DNA of 64,000 nucleotides. Source: Annona cherimola. Its lineage: Eukaryota; Streptophyta; Magnoliopsida; Magnoliales; Annonaceae. The stretch's first letter is position 1; each line of letters opens with the position of its first letter. Position numbers and translations under genes: made by a program. The notes under the pieces were generated by a model. That model was given only the letters and a program-made list of their open reading frames with translations, searched no databases and was not told the origin of the DNA. Shown here piece after piece: positions 1-11,600 of this stretch. Location of the stretch: the NCBI GenBank assembly GCA_030490835.1, contig CM059977.1, forward strand, positions 24,595,335 through 24,659,334, written 5' to 3'.

Positions 1-1451
1 TCATGCATATCTTTGATTTGAACGAAATTCAATTTCCTATTTAAGTAAATTCTTTTAAAAGCACGATAGAGTGGATTTCACATTATTCATAAGAGCCAGC
101 CATGTTCGAACTGGCTTCGCTGGAAGTAGAGCCCTGAAAGATATGTGTGCTTGATTCGAGAAATATGCATGTCATACGCTCGGTTTCCCATGAGAGAGAG
201 GAGAGAGAAAGTTGATAACTCTATCCTCATGCTGTCTATACAAATAGTTCTTAATTAGCATGAATGTGATTCAATGTCCTTGAGCCATGGGTATGCCTGG
301 ATGGTGCTCTGATTTTTGAAAAACTAACATGGCTATAGAGAACTGTCTTGAAATTTGTGATGATTATATGCTAATAGCAAATAGTAAACATGGGTGTGAG
401 GCGGATGCATGAAGCATGAAGAGAATGTATGTGTGTTCATGATTCCATGCAATTATGCGAAGTATATACGTTTTTAAAAAAATAAAAAAATAAAAAAAAA
501 AAGATGCATATGGAATATTTATGCAATATCCCTTTAAAAGCATCCTGACAGAAATTTTATGGATGAGGCTTAGACAGTATATGTACATGTCTTCTATTTT
601 CACATTTTCAAGGATTGGACCTGGGGTTTGACGCAGTGGCCTTTTAACGAAGAGGCTATTCCAGGAATTAAGCTGAACCAACAATGCGACATACCTCAGA
701 TCGCAAAGGCAATTATTTCATATCATTGCTCATATCATTGCACTACAACTTTTATTTCCCGCGAGGATCACTAAAAAAACCATTAGCTACGAATGAATAT
801 TATTGTCGTTATATATAAGTTTACATATAATATTATCTTTTGCAATAAAAATAGTTAATTATTGGTAAAACTATACTGCAGAAAGTTGATTTTCATGTAA
901 TTGGATATTATATTGGTGATAGGCATAATAACAAAATTCTTAGTATTTATCTGCAATGGCAACCAACATCGTTGTCCAAAATAAACATTGCCACGGTGCC
1001 TGTGGCGTCGTGGTCAGCGACCTGGGCATGCATATAGCCGAAGCTGGATTGAATGACAATGGCATCAGTCTCCCTGGTGTCATGGGAATGTCTGCACAAT
1101 AGGAAAAAAATAAGGGATTCTATAAGGATCTTATTAGATATTTTCGAAAATATCATATAAAAATTGTTAGACTGTCTTCAGACTTGACTATAATACCAGT
1201 TGAAATAATTGTAAATACCCATAAAAAAACATCAAAGTCCAACCTAGCTTTGTTCACATAGAACGTGCTCACGAGTGGAAATGGTTGATTTTCACAGCCC
1301 CTCCCTAAAGTTATTTTCTTTAGAATTCAATCCATATGTTATTTTTATTAACTATTTTCTTTGTTAAGATGGAAAAATCATCATGTTGAGATACATAGGT
1401 GGGCTGCATCAAATATTGAAGCAATATTATGAGTTTACATGTATTCAAATG

Positions 1452-1637
1452 TAATGTGATATCTCACATCGGATAGGGTGAAGGAAGGAGTTTGGATTAT
1501 AAGTGAAGGCCGCTAGTAGCAATGTCGAGATGCTTTTTGAGTACTGCAGGCATTCAAGGCTCCAGGTGCCTAGAGGGACAAAACCGAGCTGCTGCCCAAA
1601 GTGAACAATACTTGCAACATAGAAGCCGGGGCATTAC
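1452..1637 (+). repeat. Dispersed repeat remnant with USE/TATA-type promoter
   Basis: ATCTCACATCG (1461-1471) matches the plant snRNA upstream sequence element RTCCCACATCG with one change. TTATAA follows at about 1497, a spacing typical of USE/TATA promoters. Downstream are GCTGCCCAAAGTGAACAATA and GGGGCATTAC, recalling the CCCAAAG(C/A)GGACAATA...GGGCxxTTAC core of a repeat common in dicot intergenic DNA. It is diverged and has no coding content. Confidence 0.5.
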
Positions 1638-2259
1638 GTGTAACTTGCCCGGATATCTAATTATGGTGATTTTTCATATCCTAATTTCTTTATGTAATAT
1701 CCTAATTCCTTTTAGGAAAGAAAAAAGAGTTAATATGCATATTGGATTGGATGTGTTAGATCTTTAAAAAATAATAATTTTGGGGTGAAAACCAATCAGC
1801 CAGTTCTACCTGAGCACAGCCCTGTATATTTTTATTTATTATCATATGTTTAATTTTTAAGCACTGAATGTGAGTTTTACCTGGAAAATGTGGAAACATA
1901 TCGTAATTCATATCATATGTGGTGGCATAAGTTGAGTATGCGTAGTTTTTCTCGTTATTCTATCTACATACTGCTTGTAAGGTTCCTTTTCTAATATTCT
2001 TAGACGGTTAAGATCTGAGTATGCGCATATATCGTCCTTAATGCGGCATGATTTAGATTTGGATTTTAAGATTCTTATTTAGTAGCATTACACGAGTAAT
2101 ATAAAGTAAATCAGACCATAAGATTTGCTACTTAATCTGAATTTCTTTGTAATTTAATTAATCTGGTGCCTTATTCTCCTCAGACAGGCTATTGCTAAGT
2201 ATGTTGTTCTAATAGTGGTAGATTAATTTGACTTGATCAGGCCACCCTCGTTTCCAAGG

Positions 2260-2283
2260 TTTTTTTTTTTTTTTTTTTTTTTT
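2260..2283. repeat. 24-nt T homopolymer
   Basis: Uninterrupted T run between CAAGG and GTTTGAG, in intergenic DNA. Confidence 0.9.
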
Positions 2284-3919
2284 GTTTGAGAAAAATGAAT
2301 TGAGAAGTGAAGGAGTAGTTTTCAGTTTAAGGATATTCGATTCCAAGATATTTATCCAGATTTGCTTATATATTCTACAATCTAATTATTCTTTTGACTT
2401 TTTTTTTATCTGAAATTTATCTTTGGGCATGATTATTTCAGACCAACCGTCATTTCAAACCGGCCAGAAAATATGTTTTTTATTCTTTTATTAAACTCTT
2501 ATTCTAGATATTTTCAATTCATGCCACTGAGGCATTGCCTTGATGGTCAGGGATTTGCACCAGCACGTTCGGTGTCCCTAAATCAAAACACAACAGCCCC
2601 ATCTTATGGCTTTATGTAGTAGTTGGTGGCGTCTGGAAAATTAAAAAAAAATTGAGAATATTGTTAGAAAATTATCAAAATGTCTCAAAGCTTGATTGTG
2701 ATACAATATTTGAGATGATTGTAACATAAGAATACCCATAAAAAAAAGTTATATTTTATTCATAAATCAATTTTACCATTGTGAAGATATATTTTTTAAT
2801 TTCAAATATAAAGGTGTTTTAGTCATTTTAAAAGTTAAAATGTCTAAAATACTCATGTATTTAAATTTTCAAAAATAATAAAGCTTGTTTATGAATTAAA
2901 TACACCTAGAATAAGAGTTCTATAAAAGTTTTAAAAAAATACTTTTGTCACCCTTTATATTTTCCAATTTAGAAGTGGAATCCCCAATTACGTACGTATG
3001 CAATCATCCCATCACAATCAACTCTATTCCAAAATGAACATCAAAAAAATAAAAAAAATAAAAAATCTACTCCAAAGCGTTGCATCATTTTTTTTTTTTT
3101 TTTTGTTAAATGGAGATTAATGCCCGTTTAGGTTCAAGTTCCGAACTGTTTACGTACTTGTACACACTCGTGTGAACTACATTATCATTTAGATATTAAC
3201 CTACCTCGTCTTTTAATGCTGGATATAAAATCAACATATATAACCGCTCGACAATCACAACAAGAAATACTAACTTATGCAACAATTTTTGTTGCATATA
3301 ATACAGAATTTGCTTCATGAATATTTTCGCACCTAATACTTAAAGCACCAATTATTTACAATTGGTCGGAAATGGATATATTTTCAACCACTCTAATGCC
3401 CATTTTTTACTGTCTACTTTTTTTTTATGAAACTGTTAATTAATTTAAATTTATATAATCTATAAATTAAATTTTACCATGTTTAAATATGTGTATATAT
3501 TAATTCTAAAGATAGGGGTATTGTGGTCATTATACAAACATGTCTAAAAATGATAAAACTTGATCTATAGATTAATTATTCCTTAATTAAAAGTTTCATA
3601 AAAAAAACTAAAAGAAAATTTAAAATTACAGTTGAACCGATCTGAAATAGCTCCCATTTGATCAAACCAGTCTAAAATGCTCATAACGCAATAATTAAAT
3701 GGTCATGACATATATATTTAAATGCAGACAATAGTTGCTTTCGCAACCAAACTTATAATATATATATATATATATATAATTAGCAGGATATAAGTTTCAT
3801 ATGCAACAAGTCTTGGTGAGCTACATACACGTGGTATATGCAGCGAAGAGTGCTGCTCGTGATAATATTATACGCAACGAACAAAAATTTTGCTGCATAT
3901 AAATTATTGCATATGAGGA

Positions 3920-3943
3920 TTTTTTTTTTTTTTTTTTTTTTTT
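3920..3943. repeat. 24-nt T homopolymer
   Basis: Uninterrupted T run between GAGGA and ACTACTA, in intergenic DNA. Confidence 0.9.
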
Positions 3944-5513
3944 ACTACTAAAAGACTTTTCCTCGTCGATATTAATGTTGTAATGGTTGAGGTCGAGAGG
4001 TACATGCTGTTATTGTTGAGCAAGGTGTCTTATATTTACGTAAAGCTCATCAAAATTGAGCATGGATGATCAATATGTGTTTTCAATTGACAGTTTAAAG
4101 TGGGAATCTGAAGAGAGTTTGAGATGTTGATTTAAGTTTGTTTTCCATTACCAAGTCTACAGATCCCTCTTCACATGAGAAATTAAACCAGATGTTATAT
4201 ATAAGAAAATATTGCAAGTGTAGTAAGACTGTCAATCTGTTGCAAAGGGAGCCTAACCGATCATGAAATTAACATTTAATACACCAAACGTATTTAGAAT
4301 TTATTTATATATAGTAGCAACTAGAATGCCGCATATAGCAAGAATTTTCCAATGTTATTATTAACTAGATGCTAATATAGTAGAATGTTTTTATTGATGG
4401 TGGCTTTCATTTCCAGAGATTTCCAACCCGCCCATTAAAGAGTCGTGGGCAGATTGTGGATTGCAAAAATATAGCTAGTTATTATAAGGCATATAGAAAA
4501 TCATAGCCAAGAGAAAATCATAGACAAAGTTGAGAAATTTTATTGTCATATAGTGTCACTCATCCGGCCCATGGCGCTCCGGTCAAAAACAGATAACCAC
4601 TTCGAGCCAAAAAGAATATTATTTAAGCTTGGTTATAAAACTACCCTTTTTTGGGGGGGCGTTTTACAGTAATTTCAGAATCTACTTCAAAGCCCAAATT
4701 TTGAACATTGTTACCCTCGTAAGCCTAAGAAGATTCACATGGAAATTTTGAGTTGCACCATTTCTCACCTATAGTACTAGAGCGGCAGTAAGAGACATGA
4801 TTCACTAGTTTCTTGCACGCAAGCTTTTGCACCGTTAGTGAAAAGTCACCGCATTGAATCCATACTGACATCAAACCAACCTCGGCAGCCGTCATTTCTC
4901 ACTTTCCATGCATAACTGAACTTTGCTTGTGCCGATCCCCATTTGTTTCTGTAAGCAGTTCAGGCATATATTTCCAAAATAACAAATACATCGAAGATCT
5001 ATAAACCTAGTTTTCGATTAACATTGATTGGATAGAAGTCCAACAGGGGTTGATTGTTTCAAGAGTCAAAAAGGTTTCTCATAACGCGCACCTAAGGTCC
5101 AGAGATGCCAAAATACAAATGAATTGCTGTTGGATGGCAGTAGCTGATCGATGGACAGCCGACTTCAAAAACTACATCAGACAGTAAGACTGACATTCAA
5201 GGGTTCCTTTCAACAAAATGGAATTTTTCTACTTGACTGCTGGCAACAATGCGTCACACTGCTGAAAATAGAAAGCAAGACCAAATTGCATATGACACAG
5301 GCAATCATTCAGCAGCCCCATGCAAACAAAAATATCTATTCATGTATACACAGAAGGAGATGGGACTATATAGCTCATCAACCCAGGAAAGAAGAACAAA
5401 AGAAAAGAGAAATGGCTCCATTATATAGTCACCCATCTGTATTCATCCATCATATCCAAAGTGGACTGAAAATGGGCATTCCGAGTTACATATTGCACCT
5501 TCAACACCCCCCT

Positions 5514-5536
5514 CCCCCCCCCCCCCCCCCCCCCCC
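5514..5536 (-). repeat. 23-nt C homopolymer (G tract in the B55 3' UTR sense)
   Basis: An uninterrupted run of 23 C, with a further six-C run just before it, starts 164 bp beyond the B55 stop codon. In the transcript it would be a G tract. Confidence 0.9.
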
Positions 5537-5699
5537 ACAAAGAAAAGAACAGAAAAGAATTGCATCCTTTTCTACAAAAGAATCGAACAAGATAACTGCT
5601 TGCTTTTGCAACAAAATACAAGTTTGCGGAAGCTGAGAATGCTGCCTGCCTCATCCGAGTCAGTGTACTTGCCTGCCAATTTCATCATTCCGTATACTG

Positions 5700-8600
5700 T
5701 TAATGTTTCGTCCCGTTCTCCGCACTATCTTCTGCATAATACATGTACAGACTATTTGATGCTGCACAGGCGAGTGCATTGGAAGTCGGATGCCAAGCTA
5801 GGTGAAGCAGCTTTGTTGAGAAATCATATGCTCCTCCATTTGAATCAATGGCAGGACTCTCACCTCCTGCAGCACAATGAAACTCAGAATTAGCCCTTCT
5901 ATTGAAGGTTTTTCTTTTTCTTTTTCATGTACGCAGACAATTTCTTTTTTCCCATTCTTTGGAAAGATGATTAGATGCAAACAAGAGAATTACTCTGGAC
6001 TCCGAAGTCATGGAAGGCAAACTACCTCGTCTCCCTGCCCCGGGCTAGAGTGGCAAGCGATCTTGAAGGCCGAGATGGCATCTGAGTTTGCCGCCTATGC
6101 AATCAACAACAGGCAAACTCAAATATGTCAGAAGAATTTGTCCCAAAAAAAAAGTGTCAGAAGAAATATTTCTAAAACTTCAACACTGGAATTGCAGCAA
6201 CATGAAACTTCCCAGTAATTACCGAGTAGGGTTTTTACTAGCCTCCAAAGTAGTTGCTTCATTGTTACCACGGAAAGCAACCAAAAACCCGGAACAAATT
6301 ACTGAAATGAAAAACAAAACAATGAGCAAGCACAGACACTAGAAATGAATGCAAGCATGTGCTAGCAAGTTTTACCAGTACACTAATTCTTTAAGCCCAG
6401 CATATCTACAGGATACGACATCTGGACAAAAATGTCAGTCCACAAATGTTTGGGTGTCATTTGAATGCACAAGTTTTGAGCCAGACATTTTTACTACGAC
6501 TTCTACTTTTGGACGTCTTGAGTATTATCTATTTGGTTGTTGGCACATGGTATGTTATAGAAAAATCAACGAAATTGCGAGAAGATGACAAAACCTGTAT
6601 GAACCAGTGGCCACTCGCCGACCATCACCACTTAAACAACACTCGAATTTGTCAAAAATTGAATCATTCTCATACAAATCACAAAGCTGCATCAAAGCAA
6701 AGCATAGATTGTCAATGAATTAGCAGTAAGCATAACCTAAAAGCAACTTCGAGTTAACTGCAGTCTGGAAGACTACCTTAGGCCGTAAGTACTCATGAAC
6801 TTGGAAGGTTGAAACAGGGCCAGATTCCATGTTTAAATCCCATAGCTACATGGAGAATCATTCAAACAAAATCATCATTATCGTCATCATGTTAGTCGAG
6901 GTTTATTCAAATCTATAAAGATGCCCTAGGTGTTAGAATTAGCCAGACAAAAACTTAATATATGACAATGCAACTTTAATAATAGCAAGTACCTAAATGA
7001 GAAACCAATTAGGATTTCAAACCAAGTAGTACCAAGAATTGATCACTTTCAGTATTTAGGACAGTTCAAGAAAGTGGAAAAATCAAGAAAGTATGAATAG
7101 AATCCAAGGAGAATGGAAGAGAGGACCAAATGTCACCATTGAGTTTCAATTAAACCAAAAGAAAATTTTAAAAGACAGCGATTTATGCTCTATGAGGCAA
7201 ATTGTTGGGCAGTTAAAGAACAACATATACATACAATGAGTGCGGCAAAAACAAGGATGTTAAGATAAATGAATGATAACACAAGAAAAGATAAAATTAG
7301 AAATAAAGTAATCCAAGATGATCAAAGGTGAAGGTTGTGAAGCTAATAGGTAATAAAATGAGAAGAAATAAATTAAAGTGGTTTAGGCAGGTTAAACAAA
7401 GGTTTGAAATGGTACTGGCTGGGAGAGTCATCTTCCCCTCTTCCCTTACCCACCCCCAATCCACTTCTCCCCCCCCCCCCCCCCCCCCCCCCACCCCCCA
7501 CACCACCACCACCAAAAAGATGGATAGAAGTAATTTAATAAGATATGATAACAATAAAAATTAATTTTAGAAAATCATTCAGCATCATAAAGAATGAAGC
7601 AACAGGAACCATGCAACTGACCTAAACGTACATAGGAAACAGCATATGATGATGAATCATTTAAGAAAAATAAAAATAATATATAAATAACAGATTAACA
7701 TTTTAGGGGAAATTGTGAGCTGATGCAAAAATAAAATATAAATGCATATCAAATCATTAAATCTTGAGAACAACTCACTGAGCAAATAGGAGGTCAATAA
7801 AATCAAGATGTTCCTTCTCTTTTTTGCTTTTTTTATTTTTTAATGTTGTTTTTTCTTTGTTTTTCCTCTGCTTGCAGACAACCCTATTGCATAAACATGA
7901 AACAAAAATGTGTCCCAAACACAAGCCATGTACTCATGAAATATTACACCATCCTTCAAAACCAATGACCTAGAAAAAGATATCCTAGCTAATTGTAAAC
8001 CCACTGGGGCTAAGCATGCAATCTGTGTCAGCTTCACTATATTTCAGGGCCAAACAACAAAACTAAAGGCCCAAGAACAACCTATACAATGCATTTATAC
8101 AAACCTCAGTCAATCCTAATTATTTCTAGGTAAATTTGGGCTACCTTTGGTTTGACATATGGGAGTGTCAGCTTTGGTCAGCTACTCAGCTTCAACTACA
8201 GAATCATATGAACAATTTGCATCAGAGTGACATAAATTCACATCTTGAGGAAGTTTCTAATTGAAGTCGGATGCAACATTGAGAATAAAATACGATGAAT
8301 GAAATAAGTGGACAAGTAAGCAGTATATATAATGATGAGATTCAAAGGAGACAGGAAAGAGAGTGAAATAGTATGTGAAAGCAAAAGGAAGAAGAATAAT
8401 TTGTGTCAGATAGTGGGAGGAAACAGAGCAGCAGTAACAAATGAAGGTGGCCGCACAAAGAATGAATCAGACTGCAGAATCTAAGGAGGCAGGAGGCTGC
8501 AAGTGAGTTGAGAAAGATGGGGAGAAAAGAGTCTAAAAAGTGAGATGAGCAAGAGTATTTAGCATGATTGAAAGAAAAAAGGGAAGTCAATCTATGATCA

Positions 8601-11600
8601 TTATTTAAAAAATAAAGTACCATACTACCATGTCAGTAATTAGATAAATGGTAATGTCTTTAAGTCCTTTGACCAAGGACCATGATAAACTTTAAGTTGA
8701 GGAAAATGAAAACTTAAATGAAATCAGACGGGATTGGGTTGCTCAAAGGCTTAACGTGATCCACCTCATGTTGGAAACAGATCAGGACAGGTTGAACCTG
8801 AAATTCCAATTGTCAACCCTATTCAAGCCAGATATCAGTGTGGTTAGTCATGCTAAGGTTGGAATCAATCTGAGTAGCATGCATCCAGATCAACTAAAAA
8901 ACTGCCAAATCCCAGCAAAAATTTAGGGGGGAAAAAAAAAAAAAAAAACAGCTCACACACTGTAGATTCAATCTAAGGACATGCATATAGACACCCACAA
9001 GGAACAAGATCACTCGTGCTTTTCAGACACACCAATCAACTAGATTACAATAATTAGTACGATGGCATGGAATTAGGCTTCGTTTGTCCAAGCTTTTTAA
9101 TCTGAACTTTTCTAAAAAGTCCAATTGTAAATGGAACTTTTATAAAAGAGTACAATAACAAAAAGTAGAGGTGTTCGGCTTTATAATTTGAAAAGCACTT
9201 TTAACAATATTTTAATGTTTGGCCAAGAAATAGAAGTGTTTTGATACATGCAAAATGACTAAAAAGGATGAAATATTTCTAAATTTGAATTATTTACTAA
9301 TAAAAGATATTTATAAAAAAAGGCAAATATTTTATAAAAGTCGCAAAAGAAGTATTTCTAATCTTATAAAAGAGTAGGAAATTCTTTTATTTCTCTAACA
9401 GATAATTGGATTGCATTTTATTTTAGAATGTAGAACTCCAATGAAGTTACAATTCTAAATTTTTTAATACTTAATTTGTTATAAATTGTAACATTATAAA
9501 CTTTCAATGATTTTATAAGTTATTATAACATTTGAATACATCTGGGGGTGAATTTAAGTGTCTTTATAATTTACACATAATCACATATATTTTTACAATT
9601 ATGACTCATCCAATACTTAGGTTGAAATAATTTTTAGCCTACGTGAATAAATGTTGTTACGAATTTGAATTGAATAAGAATTCAATCCATGTGTGATTGC
9701 TATCTAATTAAAAAGTATCTTGAAAATCAAAATGGTTTATTAGAAATTAGAAATTTTCAAATGAAAAAATACATTAAAATGATCTATAAATATTTGTAAA
9801 TCATTCATATTAGATTAGAATACTCATATATAGCGAGGTGGAATTTTTTTGAAACAATTTATATGTTATGAATCAAATTTTTTTTGAAATAAACTTAATA
9901 TACATTTAATATATTCTTAGAATTTTTAAAAACATGATAGAATGACTATGAAATGAATTATAACACCAAAAACGATTTTAAAATGAATTTCAATGGTTAG
10001 AATTTTTTGAGATGGTATGAGATACATTAAAATGTTCCGAAAATATTTTTGAAAATCAAAATAAGTTATGTTGTATTTTTGAAAAAATTTAATATAAAAA
10101 AAGATCTATAACTAAGTGGAGATGATATATGATAAGTTAAAAGCTTTTATAATGATTGATCGGAAGTGAAAGATGAAGGCTGCACAGAGTTTTGAATTGG
10201 GAGGTATTCTGTAAGTTGTGCATCATAAGGATATTTTCGGCTGCTTTTCTGCAATGCGCTTATACAATTTGTAAAAGCATCAAATTCAAGCTTAGCTCAA
10301 ATAGCAGTATTTCACGATTCCAATTTCAAATCGCAGATTTAAAGGGCAAGCTAAACACGTGTAACCGTATTCTATCAAAAAAAGCACGATTGCCTCACCA
10401 AAACGCTTGGCCAAGCAGGCCTTCAGTCATACAGTGGTGAGCCAAAATAGTGCAAATTATCAGAAGTTTAGAGAGATTATGTATAAATACCCAATACCTA
10501 GCTCTTGTGACACAGTGAAAGATACCAAAGTATAATTCAAGTATTCAACTATACTCTCTTGCAGATCGATGCTGGTAGAGAACTCACAACTCATGAACAA
10601 CCACCATTCAATAAGGCTTTGACCAGTGCCAAGTAATATCGATCCCACCAAGCCATCCAAAAGGCTTAATACAAAGAGTCGCATCCTTTAAGTATTCAAA
10701 AATATTTGTTTTATGCTTGAATTCATTGTGAAAGAAATAGTTAGGTGGTAGAGACAGACGAAAACAAAAATAGCCACATAAGTCAGCAGGTCGAAGATTT
10801 GAATGATCAATCCCTCACATTTCTAATGTTAATAATTTGGACAAAGTTGACAATGTGATCAGTTTAATGACAATATTGGCAACTTGTAATCACTCAAAAC
10901 ATAGCATGTCTGTGTTGATTGTGTCAAAATAGCAGAATGTATCAGATAGTCTGTTGTACAGAAGGGCATTTGTCGAATCACAAAGCTTATCTGATTGGTC
11001 CCATAGAGAAGACACGGGTTAGTGACTGCACCCTGCTGGCATCTTACACAGCCAGTCATGGAGCATTCAAGCAAGTGTTATTTGCATCTAACCTGAAATG
11101 AATTATCTACCATTCAGTAGCATGAATTCACTGGAAAACCAGCTTGTGCCAATTTCAGTGAGACCTTAAAACTAGATAAATGCAGTGAAAACAAGAACCA
11201 AACCTTGAGGGTCATATAGTCACGACTTAATATATGTCGTCCATCTTTCCCAAACTTTATGTCTGATATGGATGCAATGATCTCAGTGAAAAAAGACCTT
11301 GAACCAGATGCATCTTGTTCCTCAAATCTGAAAAAGAACACATCAAATGTAATCATTTAAGGCAGACAAACAGGCTGATGAAAGGACAAAACAATATTCT
11401 TGATGTAGGGCATGGAGAAGCTTCCGTAGGGCTTATTTTGTTTAGGTTTTCATTTAGATTTTTTGCCATTTAGGGGTTTAGTATTTTTAGTTTAATTAAT
11501 GGTTTAGATTGTCTTTTAGATTATTTCTACTTTTTCATTATTATGCAAGCTTCCTTGTTCAGAAGATTACTTATTATTTAAGTTTAGGTATTAGTAGGTT

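Larger units (their letters stand above)
1..5699. other. Intergenic region downstream of the B55 gene
   Basis: AT-rich, with no supportable gene. It holds the USE/TATA repeat remnant (1.45-1.64 kb), T runs at 2.26, 3.09 and 3.92 kb, palindrome-family fragments (about 2.74-2.95 and 3.40-3.62 kb), a short self-complementary block TGCAACAATTTTTGTTGCA near 3277, and a (TA)n run near 3761. The last several hundred bases probably include the B55 3' UTR. Confidence 0.6.

Noticed and set aside
364..684. 106-residue minus-strand frame
   Set aside because: Its second half is low-complexity Phe/Tyr/Ile from AT-rich DNA; no start context or homology I can support.
600..1110. Two exon-like blocks on the minus strand (about 614-676 and 960-1105) with plausible acceptors
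   Set aside because: Both have open frames and cag acceptors, but I recognise no family in any frame, no clear donors or further exons follow, and the frame choice is ambiguous.
5151..6342. Plus-strand frames of up to 161 residues over 5.1-6.3 kb
   Set aside because: They are antisense to the B55 3' UTR and exons 12-14, and one is translated through the C homopolymer.
10460..10684. Considered as the B55 exon after LSRDYMTLK because it contains a VVHE-like frame
   Set aside because: The real exon ([20 protein letters not shown], then RPK) is at 6777-6845 with correct splice sites.
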